Of a DNA stretch of 64,000 nucleotides, positions 31,045 through 40,873 are shown in pieces. The notes under the pieces are model-generated. The model searched no databases, was not told the origin of the DNA, and saw only the letters and a list, made by a program, of their open reading frames with translations. The first letter of the stretch is position 1; every line of letters begins with the position of its first letter. The translations under genes were made by a program, and so were the position numbers. The DNA lies in contig DASXMU010000107.1 of assembly GCA_036495485.1 (NCBI GenBank), positions 3,112 to 67,111 on the forward strand, in the 5' to 3' direction. Origin of the DNA: PALSA-505 sp036495485 (GTDB taxonomy: Bacteria > Actinomycetota > Actinomycetes > Streptosporangiales > Streptosporangiaceae).

Positions 31045-34000
31045 TGGGCGGCGGGGACGAGCGCGCCATCGCTGTGGTCGGACTGGCCTGCCGGCTGCCG
31101 CAGGCGCCCGACGCCAGGGCGTTCTGGCGGCTGCTCATGGCGGGCCGTGACGCTATCAGGGAGGTTCCGGCCGGGCGCTGGGATGCCAGCGCCGACGGCG
31201 GTGACGTGGACCTGCTGCCACCCGAGGCACGCCTCGGCGGCTTCCTGGACCAGGTGGACGGGTTCGACGCGGCGTTCTTTGGCATTTCCCCGCGCGAGGC
31301 AGCGGTGATGGATCCGCAGCAGCGGCTCATGATGGAGCTTGCCTGGGAGGCGCTGGAGGACGCGCGGCTGGCGCCCGACGCGCTGGCGGGCAGCCGGACC
31401 GCTGTCTATGCCGGTGCCAGCGGCCGGGACTACGCCGTGCTGCAGCAGCGCCACGGCGCCGCCGCGATCACCTCGCATTCCTTCACCGGCCTGCAGCCGG
31501 CCCTCATCGCCAACCGGGTCTCCTACACCCTGGGGCTGCGCGGGCCCAGCCTCACCGTGGACGCTGCACAGGCGTCGTCTCTGGTCGCCATTCACCTGGC
31601 CTGCGAGGCGCTCCGTGGCGGCGACGCCACCCTGGCGCTGGCTGGCGGGGTTCACCTCCTGCTGGCACCGGACAGCGCGCTCGCCCTCGCCCGGTTTGGT
31701 GCGCTGTCGCCGGACGGCCGGTGCTTCACCTTCGACGCCCGGGCCAACGGGTTCGTCCGCGGCGAGGGCGGCGGGGTCGTGGTGCTCAAGCCGCTGGCTG
31801 ATGCGGTAGCCGCCGGAGACCGGGTGTACTGCGTCATCCTCGGCAGCGCGGTCAACCACGACGGCGCCACCGACGGCCTCGCCGTGCCGGGTACCGAAGC
31901 CCAGCGGGAGGCGCTCGCGGAGGCCTACGCCCGGGCCGGCGTGACCACCCTGGAGGCGGTGCGGTACGTCGAGCTCCACGGCACAGGCACTCCGGCCGGC
32001 GACCCGGTGGAGGCCGCGGCCCTGGGGGCGGTCCTGGGCGCGCACCGGGCGGTGGACGATCCGCTGCTCGTCGGGTCGGTCAAGACGAACATCGGCCATC
32101 TGGACGCGGCCGCGGGCATCGCCGGGTTGCTGAAGGTGGCGCTCGGCATCCACCACGGGATGCTGCCGCCGAGCCTCAACTTCCACACCCCGCATCCCCG
32201 CATCCCCCTGGCCGGCCTCGGGCTGCGGGTCCACACCACGGCAGGCCCGTGGCCAGGGGCACAGCCGCGGCCATTGCTGGCCGGAGTGAGTTCGTTCGGC
32301 GTCGGCGGCACCAATGGGCATGTCGTGCTGGCCGCGCCGCCGCCGGGGCAGGGGGCCAGGACGGTGGCCCGGGACCGGGCGGCGTCTGCGGCTGCCCCCG
32401 CCGAGGCGCCGCCGGCCCTGGTGCTGGCCCCGGCGGGTACCGCCCCGCCCACGCTGCCGCACGTGGTCACCGCGCGGGACCGCCCGGCCCTGCGGGCACA
32501 GGCCGAGCGCCTGCGCCGTCTGGTGATGGCGTCCGGCCCGGCGGACGACGGCACGCCCGCCGCGCCGCCGCGGGCCGTCGATATCGGCTACTCCCTGGCG
32601 ACCACCCGCGCCCGGTTCGAGCACCGGGCCGTGGTGCTCGCCGCGGACACCGCGGAGCTGGCCACGGGCCTGGACGCCGTGGCCGCGGGCAGGCCCGCCC
32701 CCGGGGTGGCGGAGGGGCGTGCCGCGGACCGCGGTGGGGTGGTGTTCGTCTTCCCAGGACAGGGCTCGCAGTGGCCCGGCATGGCCGTGGACCTGCTGGA
32801 GTCCTCACCGGTGTTCAGGGAACGGTTCCTGGAGTGCGCCGCCGCGGTGGAGCGGTACCAGGACTGGTCGGTGACCGACGCCCTGCGGGAGGCGGCGGAT
32901 GCGCCGGATCTGGAGCGCACCGACGTGGTGCAGCCGCTGCTGTTCGCGGTCGTGGTGGCCCTGGCCGAGCTATGGCGGGCGTTCGGCGTCCATCCCGCCG
33001 CCGTGGTCGGCCACTCCCAGGGGGAGGTGGCCGCCGCCTGCGTGGCGGGGGCGCTGTCGCTGCCCGATGCCGCCCGGGTGATCGCGCGCCGCAGCCAGCT
33101 CGTGCGGGAACTGTCCGGCCCGGGCGGGCTGGCCTCCGCGCGGCTGCCGGCCGGGGAGGTCCACGGCTGGCTGCGCCGCTGGCCCGGGCGGCTGTCGGTC
33201 GGGGCGGTCAACAGCCCAGTCTCCACGGTGATCTCCGGCGACCCGGAGGCCCTGGCGGAACTGCTCGCCGAGGCGGCGGCCGAGGGGGTCGACCTGCGCC
33301 GCATTCCCGTCAGCTATGCCTCCCACTCGCCGTACGTCGAGCCGCTGCGTGAGCCGCTGCGGGCGGCGCTGGCCGGGGTCACCGGCCGTCCGGCGGAGAC
33401 TGCTTTCTACTCAACCGTCACGGGTGGGCCGCTGGACGGTGCCGCGCTGGATGCCGGCCACTGGTACCGCAACCTGCGCGAGCCAGTCGAGTTCGAGCAG
33501 GCCATCCGGGCGCTGGGCGGTGCGGGATACCGGACGTTCGTCGAGGTCAGTCCCCACCCGGTGCTCACCGTGAGCGTACTGGAGACGCTGGAGGCGGCCG
33601 GGGACGACCACGGGGGCGCGGGCGCCGACGCGCTGGTCGTCGGCTCGCTGCGGCGCCACGAGCCCGGGTGGCCAAGGCTGCTGGAGGGCTTGGCGCAGGT
33701 GTTTGCGCACGGAGTGGACGTCGACTGGCCGGCGGCGTTCGCCGGGACCGGCGCCCGGCGGATCGACCTGCCCAGCTACCCGTTCCAGCGCCGCCGGCAC
33801 TGGCTCGGCGGCATCCCGGCACCCTGGCCGGGCCGCCCCGGCACCGCGGTGGACAGCCGCGCAGCCGAGCCGCTGTCGCCAGCCGTGGACGTCGCCACCA
33901 CCGATCCCGGCGAGCTGGTACGGGCTCACGCCGCCGCGGTGCTGGGCCTGTCCACGGCCGAGGATGTGGAGCCGGACCGGTCGTTCAAGGGCCTGGGCTT

Positions 34001-37000
34001 CGATTCCCTCGGCGCCGTGGAACTGCGCAACCGGCTCGCCGCCGCGGTTGGCCGCCGCCTCCCGACAGGACTGCTATATGACCACCCCACCCCGGCCCGG
34101 CTCGCGGCTCACCTGCGGTCGATGCTGAGCGGCGATGCCGCCCGGCCAGCCGTTGCGGGGGACCGTGCGGCGGCCACGGGGCCGTGGCATTCGCCGGCGG
34201 GCGGCGGGCCGGGGGAGGAGCCTGAGGCCATCGCCGTCGTGGCCGCGAGCTGCCGCTACCCCAGGGGGGTGCGCAGCCCGGAGGAGCTGTGGCAACTGGT
34301 GGCCGATGGGGTGGACGCCATCGCGGAGGCGCCTGCCAACCGTGGCTGGGACCTGGATACCTGGTATGACCCGGCCGGCCGGGCTGGGAAGTCCTACGCA
34401 CGTCATGGCGGCTTCCTTGACGAGGTGGACCGGTTCGACGCCGACTTCTTCGAGATCAGCCCGCGCGAGGCGCTGGCCATGGATCCGCAGCAGCGGCTTC
34501 TCCTCGAGCTGGCCTGGGAGGCGATCGAGCGGGCAGGTATCGTCCCGGCGGCCCAGGCCGGGGGCGAGACCGGCGTCTTCGTCGGGGTCATGGCCGCCGA
34601 GTACGGCCCACGGCTGGACAACGGGGCCGAGGAGCTGGCCGGATACCGGCTGACCGGGACATCGGTGAGCGCGGCGTCTGGCCGCATCGCCTACACGCTG
34701 GGCCTTCGCGGCCCCGCCCTCACCGTCGACACCGCCTGCTCCTCCTCGCTGGTTGCCGTCCACCTGGCCTGCCGGGCGCTGCGCCAGGGCGAGTGCTCGC
34801 TCGCGCTGGCGGGTGGGGCGGCGATCATGACCGCCCCCGGCCTGCTGATGGAGGTCAGCCGTCAGCGGGCGCTGTCGGCGGACGGGCGGTGCCGGGCGTT
34901 CGGTGCCGGCGCCGACGGCATCGGGTGGGGTGAGGGTGGCGGCTTGGTGCTGCTCGAACGGCTGTCGGACGCGCGGCGCCACGGGCATCCGGTGCTGGCC
35001 GTGGTGCGCGGCTCGGCGGTCAACCAGGATGGGGCCAGCAACGGCCTGACCGCGCCGAATGGGCCAGCGCAGGAGGCGGTCATCCGGCTGGCGCTGCGCG
35101 ACGCCGGGCTCAGCGCGGCCGACGTGGACGCGGTGGAGGCCCACGGCACCGGCACCCGGCTCGGCGACCCGATCGAGGCCGACGCGCTGCTGGCCACCTA
35201 CGGCCGCGCCCACGCCGCCGACCGGCCGGTCTTCCTGGGCTCACTGAAGTCCAACATCGGCCATTCCCAAGCCGCCGCCGGCGTGGGCGGCTTGATCAAG
35301 ATGGTGGAGGCTCTGCGGCACGGGCGGCTGCCCGCCACCTTGCACGCCGACCCACCTTCCCCGCACATCGACTGGTCGACGGGTACGCTGTCGCCGCTCA
35401 CCCGGATGGTGTCTTGGCCACGCGGCGATCGGCCCCGCCGTGTGGCGGTCTCGTCGTTCGGGATCAGCGGCACCAACGTGCACCTCATCGTCGAAGAGGC
35501 GCCCGCGGGCGCACCGGGTGCTGACGCCTCACCGGGTGCTGAGGCCTCGACGGGTGCTGACGCCTCACTGGGTGCTGACGCCTCGACGGGTGCCGCGTCG
35601 CCGCGGGAGGACGCCGTCATCCCGGCCGGGCCGCGGCCGTACCTGGTCTCAGCGCGGACCGCCTCCGCGTTGCCCGCCCAGGCGGAGCGGCTCGCTGCCC
35701 ACCTGCGCGCCAGCCCCGTGCTCGAGATGGCCGACGTCGGCCATGCGCTGGCCACCAGCCGTACCCATCACCGCCACCGCGCCGCCGTGGTGGCCGCGGA
35801 CCGGGACGAGCTGCTGCGTGGCCTGGACACCCTGGTGACGGGGGAGGCCGCGGCCAACTCGATACAGGCCACGGCCCGAGCGGGCCGTGTGGTGTTCGTC
35901 TTCCCCGGACAGGGCTCACAGTGGCCGGGCATGGCCGCCGGGCTGCTGGAGGCCGCGCCGGTCGTCCGCGACCACCTCGCCGCCTGCGCCGCGGTACTGG
36001 ACCCGCTCACCGGATGGAGCCTGCTTGACCTGCTGCGCGGCGCGCCGGACGCGCCGCCGCTGGAACAGGCGGAGGTCGTGCAGCCCGCGCTGTTCGCGGT
36101 GATGACGGCACTAGCCGAACTGTGGGCGGCGCACGGCGTGCGGCCTGACGCCGTAGCCGGTCAGTCGCAGGGTGAGATCGCCGCCGCGTACGCTGCGGGC
36201 GCACTGTCGCTGGCCGATGCCGCGCGGGTGGTGGCGCTGCGCAGCAAGGCGGTGGCGGGGATCCGCGGACGCGGCGGCATGGTGTTCGTGCCGCTGCCGT
36301 GCGCCGAGGCCGAGGAGCTCCTCGGCCCCTGGGCCGGGCGGGTCAGCGTCGCCTCGATGAACGGCCCGTCGTCCACGGTCGTTTCCGGTGACGCCGACGC
36401 CCTGACGGAACTGCTCGCCACCGCCGAGCGGCGCGGCGTGCGGGCACGGCGCATCCCCGCGGACTACGCCTCGCACAGCGTCCAGGTGGAGGCCATCCGG
36501 GACGACGTGTACGCGGCACTGGACGGCATCGCACCGCGCAGCTGCGCGGTGCCGTTCTACTCCACCCTGCTGAACGACGTGGTGGACACTGCCGAGCTCG
36601 GTCCCGCGTACTGGTACCGGAACCTGCGCGAGCCCGTCCGGTACGAGGAGGTCACCCGGCTCCTGCTGAAGCGAGGGCACCGGGTGTTCATCGAGGTTAG
36701 CCCCCATCCGGTGCTCACCATCGATACCGAGGAGACGATCGCCGCCGGCGACTGGGACGCGGTTGCCCTCGGCACGTTGCGCCGGGACGACGGCGGACCG
36801 CGCCGCTTCGCCACGGCAGTGGCGCAGGCACACGCCAGCGGTGCCGCCCCGAGCTGGGACGCGGTGTTCGGCACCTGCCGCGGGCCGGCCGTCCCGCTGC
36901 CGACCTACGCGTTCCAGGGCGTTTCGTACTGGCTGACCCCGGCCGAAGGCAGCCGCCGTCTCGACTTGGCCGGGGCGGGACTGGCCACCGACGGCCACCC

Positions 37001-40000
37001 GCTGCTGGCCGCGACCGTGGATCTGCCGGACGGGCAGACCATCCACACCGGGCGGCTCTCGCTGGCCACCCACCCGTGGCTGGCCGGCCACGCCGTGCTT
37101 GACACCGTCATGGTGCCCGGTGCGGCGCTGGTGGACCTGACCGCGCATGCCGCCAGGTCCACCAGCGACGGCGCCGCGCGCCTGGCCGAGCTGACCCTGC
37201 ACACCCCGCTGGTGATCCCCGCCGACGGCGCCGTGCTGCTGCGGGTCGCGGTCGCGGCCGCCAGCGAGGCCGGCCGCGCGATCACCGTGCACGCCCGCCC
37301 CGAGGGCGCGGCTGACGTGGCGTGGACCCTGATCGCCACGGGCAGCGCCGGCCCCGGCGGGGACGCCTCGGACCAGGGCATGTGCCCCGATGGCCGCGTG
37401 GTGGACGCAGGGGCGGACGGCGAGGACTCAGTGGATGGCGGCCAGGGCGATGCCTGGCCGCCCGCGGGGGCCATGACGGTGGAACTGGGCGGGGCCTATG
37501 AGCGGCTCGCCGAGACCGGGTACCGTTACGGCCCGCTGTTCCGTGGGCTGCGGGCGCTGTGGCGCCGAGGCGAGGAGCTGTACGCCGAGGTGGAGCTGCC
37601 AGCCGGGCCGGGCGGCGATCCGGCCGGGTTCGTGGTGCACCCCGCGTTGCTGGACGCCGCGCTGCATCCGCTGCTCGCCGCGGGGACGGCTGAGGCTGGA
37701 GCCGAGGCGGAGGAGGCGCTGCGGCTGCCGTTTTCTTTCTCATCCGTGGTGCTGTGGCGGACGCCAGACGCGGTGGCGAGGGTGCGGATCCGGCCGGCCG
37801 GCGGTGGCGCTGTGGCGGTCGTCGTCCAGGGCGCGGACGGCGCCTTGGTGGCGAGCGTGGGGGGGCTGGCGCTGCGGCCGTTCACCGGCGCGGCGGACGC
37901 CGTGGCACGCTCACTGTTCCGGTTGTCCTGGGTAGCCCCGCCGGCCACCGCATCCCCCGCGGAGGGGCCGGCGACGGCGGGGCACTGGGCCGTGGTCGGC
38001 GCCACCGATCCGCTGGCCGAGGGGCTGGCCGCCGCGGTCGCCGAGGTCTCCGTGCACGCCGACGTCGCGGCGCTGCGGGCGGCCACGCCGGGCGGCGCGC
38101 TGCCCGACGTGGTGGTCGTCCCCCTGCCACCCGAACCGGAGCCACCCGAACCGGAGCCGCCGGACTCGGAGCACGCTGAGCCGACCGCGCGGGCCCGGGC
38201 CGCCACCGTGCACGTGCTGACCGCCGTTCAGGCGTGGGCGGGCGACCGGGAACTCGCGGGCGCGCGGCTGGTGGTGGTGACCCGCTCCGCCGTGGCCGCC
38301 CGGCCCGGCGAGCACGTGGCCGGCCTCCACGGCGCGGCGGTGTGGGGGCTGGTCCGGGCCGCCCAGGCCGAGAACCCCGACCGGCTGACCGTGGTCGACC
38401 TCGGTCCAGGCTGCTCGCCCGCCGCGCTGGTGCGGGCCGTGGCCTCGAACGAGCCGCAACTCGCGGTGCGCGACGAGGAGGCGCTGGTCCCCCGGCTGGC
38501 CGGCATCACGGACGCCGCCGGCACGCTGCGGCTGCCCCCGGGCGAGCGGTGGCGGGTGGACATCCCCCGGCGCGGCAGCCTGGACGGAATCGCGGTGGTG
38601 GACAACCCCGCCGCCACCCGGCCACTGGCGCCCGGTGAGGTGCGCGTCGCCGTGCGGGCGGCGGGGGTCAACTTCCACGACCTCGTGGTGGCGCTCGACA
38701 TGGTCGACGATCCTGGCGGGATCGGCCTGGAGGGCGCCGGGGTCGTGGCAGAGGTGGGCCCGGACGTGCCCGGGCTGGCCACCGGCGACGCGGTGATGGG
38801 CCTGTTCCCCGGGGCGTTCGCCCCGCTGGCCGTCGCGGATCACCGCATGCTCACCCCGGTCCCCGCCGGGTGGAGCTTCGCGGAGGCGGCCTCGGTGCCA
38901 GCGGCCTACCTCACCGCCTGGTACGCCCTGGCCGACCTCGGCGAGGCCGGCCCCGGCCACCGGGTGCTCATCCATGCCGCCACCGGGGGCGTAGGTACCG
39001 CCGCGATGCGGCTGGCCCGGCACTGGGGCGCGGAGGTGTTCGGCACCGCCAGCCCCGCTAAGCAGCGGGTGCTGCGCGCGCTCGGCCTGCCTGATACCCA
39101 CCTTGCCAGTTCACGCGACGCGGCGTTCGAGGACCGGTTCCGCGCGGCAACGGCCGGGGCGGGGCTGGACATCGTGGTCAACTCGCTCACTGGCGAGCTG
39201 CTGGATGCCTCCCTGCGGCTGCTCCGGCCAGGGGGCCGGTTCGTGGAGACGGGCAAGACTGATCCGCGCGACCCCGAGGAGGTGGCCACCGCTCATGACG
39301 GAGTGCGCTACCGGGCGTTCGACCTGGTGCGCGACGCCGGGCCGGACCGGATCGCGGAGATTCTCGCCGAGCTGCGACCGCTGTTCGCCGAGGGTGTCCT
39401 GCCGCCGCTGCCGCTGACCTGCTTCGACATCAGGGCCGCCGCGGACGGCTACCGCCACCTCGCCGAGGCCCGGCACGTCGGCAAGATAGTCCTCACCCTG
39501 CCGCGGCGGCTCGACCCGGCGGGGACCGTCCTGGTGACCGGCGGCACCGGTACCCTGGGCGCTGCCGTCGCCCGGCGCCTGGCAGAGCGCCATGGCGTCC
39601 GCCACCTCATGCTGCTGAGCCGTCAAGGACCGCAGGCGCCTGGCGCCGCTGAGCTAGCCGCCGAGCTCGGCGCGGCCGGAGCGCGGACGTCCGTGGTGGC
39701 CGCCGACGTGGCCGACGAGGCGGCGCTGCGCCGCGCGCTCGGCGCGATACCACCGGCGCACCCGCTCACCGCGGTGATCCACGCCGCGGGGGTGCTGGAC
39801 GACGGAGTGCTCGCCTCGCTCACGCCGGAGCGGATCGACGCGGTGCTGCGGCCGAAAGCTGACGCGGCGTGGCGGTTGCACAAGCTCACCGCGGGCGGTG
39901 ACCTGGCCGCGTTCGTGCTGTTCTCCTCGGTGGCGGGCACGGTCGGCACCGCCGGCCAGGCCGCCTACGCGGCCGCCAGCGCGTTCCTCGACGCGCTGGC

Positions 40001-40805
40001 CGAACACCGGCGGATCACCGGCGGCTCGGCGGTGTCGCTGGCGTGGGGGCTGTGGCAGCCGAGCAGCGGCCTGACCCGGAACATGACGGACCTGGACCGG
40101 GCGCGGATGGCCCGCGTCGGCATAGCGGCGCTCTCGCTGGAAGACGGGCTCGCCCTGTTCGACGCGGGTCTCGACCTCGACCGTGCGGTAGCCGTCCCCG
40201 TGCGGCTGGACGCAGCGGCACTGGCACGGCTCGGCGAGGCCGCGCCCGCGGTGCTTCGTGGCCGGGCGGCCGCGCGGGCTTCCCGCTCCAGCGGGCCGGG
40301 TGCGGGCAGCGGTCCGGGTGCCGGGGCCGGGCTGCGGGAACGGCTGGCCGCGATGCCGGAGCGAGAGCGGCAGCGGGTGCTGGTGGAGCTGATCCGCACC
40401 CACAGCGCGGCGATACTCGGCCGGGGGTCCCCGGCCGAGGTGGATGCCCTGGTGGCCTTCCGCGAGCAAGGATTCGACTCGCTGACCTCGGTGGAGCTGC
40501 GCAACCGCCTCCACCAGGCCACCGGGCACCGCTGGCCGGCGACGCTGGTCTTCGACTTCCCCAGCCCGGCGGCTCTCGCCCGCCACCTCGCCGCCGAGCT
40601 GCTGCCCGCGCCGGGCCGGAGCGGCGCCGGGACGGCGGCGCCCAAGCCAGTACCTGGCGGAACGCCAGCCGGCGATCAGCCAGTCGACGGCGCGTCGGCT
40701 GACGCGGCGTCAGCCGATGCCCCGTCACCGGCTTTCGCGCGGCTGGCAGCGGCCAGCTCGGAGGAACTGTTCGCCTTCATCGACCAGGCCCTCGCCGTGG
40801 ACTGA
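31044..40805 (+). CDS. modular type I PKS 1: KSQ-AT-ACP / KS-AT-DH-ER-KR-ACP (cis-AT)
   Basis: A 3253-residue synthase with the loading module and first extension module. The first KS has Gln176 in place of the active Cys (VDAAQASSL), a decarboxylating KSQ. Its AT (GHSQGE, Ser658; YASHS) predicts methylmalonyl-CoA, hence a propionyl starter; ACP Ser988. Module 1 has KS Cys1232, AT GQSQGE (Ser1708) with YASHS (methylmalonyl), DH His2016 and Asp2204, ER with cofactor loop HAATGGVG near 2644, KR (GGTGTLG near 2832, LDD so B-type) and ACP Ser3146. The DH motif reads HAVLDTVMVP, with Asp where Gly is usual. Val follows Met in the ER stretch ALDMVDD, predicting a 2R methyl. The C-terminus is a docking helix (LAAASSEELFAFIDQAL). 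Expected output: a fully reduced alpha-methyl diketide. Confidence 0.96.
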   Translation: MGGGDERAIAVVGLACRLPQAPDARAFWRLLMAGRDAIREVPAGRWDASADGGDVDLLPPEARLGGFLDQVDGFDAAFFGISPREAAVMDPQQRLMMELAWEALEDARLAPDALAGSRTAVYAGASGRDYAVLQQRHGAAAITSHSFTGLQPALIANRVSYTLGLRGPSLTVDAAQASSLVAIHLACEALRGGDATLALAGGVHLLLAPDSALALARFGALSPDGRCFTFDARANGFVRGEGGGVVVLKPLADAVAAGDRVYCVILGSAVNHDGATDGLAVPGTEAQREALAEAYARAGVTTLEAVRYVELHGTGTPAGDPVEAAALGAVLGAHRAVDDPLLVGSVKTNIGHLDAAAGIAGLLKVALGIHHGMLPPSLNFHTPHPRIPLAGLGLRVHTTAGPWPGAQPRPLLAGVSSFGVGGTNGHVVLAAPPPGQGARTVARDRAASAAAPAEAPPALVLAPAGTAPPTLPHVVTARDRPALRAQAERLRRLVMASGPADDGTPAAPPRAVDIGYSLATTRARFEHRAVVLAADTAELATGLDAVAAGRPAPGVAEGRAADRGGVVFVFPGQGSQWPGMAVDLLESSPVFRERFLECAAAVERYQDWSVTDALREAADAPDLERTDVVQPLLFAVVVALAELWRAFGVHPAAVVGHSQGEVAAACVAGALSLPDAARVIARRSQLVRELSGPGGLASARLPAGEVHGWLRRWPGRLSVGAVNSPVSTVISGDPEALAELLAEAAAEGVDLRRIPVSYASHSPYVEPLREPLRAALAGVTGRPAETAFYSTVTGGPLDGAALDAGHWYRNLREPVEFEQAIRALGGAGYRTFVEVSPHPVLTVSVLETLEAAGDDHGGAGADALVVGSLRRHEPGWPRLLEGLAQVFAHGVDVDWPAAFAGTGARRIDLPSYPFQRRRHWLGGIPAPWPGRPGTAVDSRAAEPLSPAVDVATTDPGELVRAHAAAVLGLSTAEDVEPDRSFKGLGFDSLGAVELRNRLAAAVGRRLPTGLLYDHPTPARLAAHLRSMLSGDAARPAVAGDRAAATGPWHSPAGGGPGEEPEAIAVVAASCRYPRGVRSPEELWQLVADGVDAIAEAPANRGWDLDTWYDPAGRAGKSYARHGGFLDEVDRFDADFFEISPREALAMDPQQRLLLELAWEAIERAGIVPAAQAGGETGVFVGVMAAEYGPRLDNGAEELAGYRLTGTSVSAASGRIAYTLGLRGPALTVDTACSSSLVAVHLACRALRQGECSLALAGGAAIMTAPGLLMEVSRQRALSADGRCRAFGAGADGIGWGEGGGLVLLERLSDARRHGHPVLAVVRGSAVNQDGASNGLTAPNGPAQEAVIRLALRDAGLSAADVDAVEAHGTGTRLGDPIEADALLATYGRAHAADRPVFLGSLKSNIGHSQAAAGVGGLIKMVEALRHGRLPATLHADPPSPHIDWSTGTLSPLTRMVSWPRGDRPRRVAVSSFGISGTNVHLIVEEAPAGAPGADASPGAEASTGADASLGADASTGAASPREDAVIPAGPRPYLVSARTASALPAQAERLAAHLRASPVLEMADVGHALATSRTHHRHRAAVVAADRDELLRGLDTLVTGEAAANSIQATARAGRVVFVFPGQGSQWPGMAAGLLEAAPVVRDHLAACAAVLDPLTGWSLLDLLRGAPDAPPLEQAEVVQPALFAVMTALAELWAAHGVRPDAVAGQSQGEIAAAYAAGALSLADAARVVALRSKAVAGIRGRGGMVFVPLPCAEAEELLGPWAGRVSVASMNGPSSTVVSGDADALTELLATAERRGVRARRIPADYASHSVQVEAIRDDVYAALDGIAPRSCAVPFYSTLLNDVVDTAELGPAYWYRNLREPVRYEEVTRLLLKRGHRVFIEVSPHPVLTIDTEETIAAGDWDAVALGTLRRDDGGPRRFATAVAQAHASGAAPSWDAVFGTCRGPAVPLPTYAFQGVSYWLTPAEGSRRLDLAGAGLATDGHPLLAATVDLPDGQTIHTGRLSLATHPWLAGHAVLDTVMVPGAALVDLTAHAARSTSDGAARLAELTLHTPLVIPADGAVLLRVAVAAASEAGRAITVHARPEGAADVAWTLIATGSAGPGGDASDQGMCPDGRVVDAGADGEDSVDGGQGDAWPPAGAMTVELGGAYERLAETGYRYGPLFRGLRALWRRGEELYAEVELPAGPGGDPAGFVVHPALLDAALHPLLAAGTAEAGAEAEEALRLPFSFSSVVLWRTPDAVARVRIRPAGGGAVAVVVQGADGALVASVGGLALRPFTGAADAVARSLFRLSWVAPPATASPAEGPATAGHWAVVGATDPLAEGLAAAVAEVSVHADVAALRAATPGGALPDVVVVPLPPEPEPPEPEPPDSEHAEPTARARAATVHVLTAVQAWAGDRELAGARLVVVTRSAVAARPGEHVAGLHGAAVWGLVRAAQAENPDRLTVVDLGPGCSPAALVRAVASNEPQLAVRDEEALVPRLAGITDAAGTLRLPPGERWRVDIPRRGSLDGIAVVDNPAATRPLAPGEVRVAVRAAGVNFHDLVVALDMVDDPGGIGLEGAGVVAEVGPDVPGLATGDAVMGLFPGAFAPLAVADHRMLTPVPAGWSFAEAASVPAAYLTAWYALADLGEAGPGHRVLIHAATGGVGTAAMRLARHWGAEVFGTASPAKQRVLRALGLPDTHLASSRDAAFEDRFRAATAGAGLDIVVNSLTGELLDASLRLLRPGGRFVETGKTDPRDPEEVATAHDGVRYRAFDLVRDAGPDRIAEILAELRPLFAEGVLPPLPLTCFDIRAAADGYRHLAEARHVGKIVLTLPRRLDPAGTVLVTGGTGTLGAAVARRLAERHGVRHLMLLSRQGPQAPGAAELAAELGAAGARTSVVAADVADEAALRRALGAIPPAHPLTAVIHAAGVLDDGVLASLTPERIDAVLRPKADAAWRLHKLTAGGDLAAFVLFSSVAGTVGTAGQAAYAAASAFLDALAEHRRITGGSAVSLAWGLWQPSSGLTRNMTDLDRARMARVGIAALSLEDGLALFDAGLDLDRAVAVPVRLDAAALARLGEAAPAVLRGRAAARASRSSGPGAGSGPGAGAGLRERLAAMPERERQRVLVELIRTHSAAILGRGSPAEVDALVAFREQGFDSLTSVELRNRLHQATGHRWPATLVFDFPSPAALARHLAAELLPAPGRSGAGTAAPKPVPGGTPAGDQPVDGASADAASADAPSPAFARLAAASSEELFAFIDQALAVD

Positions 40806-40873
40806 CGGCAGGCCCGGCTGGGTCACGGCAAGCGCATGAATCCGTGCAGGCAACCCAGGGGAGTGAGTGAGGC

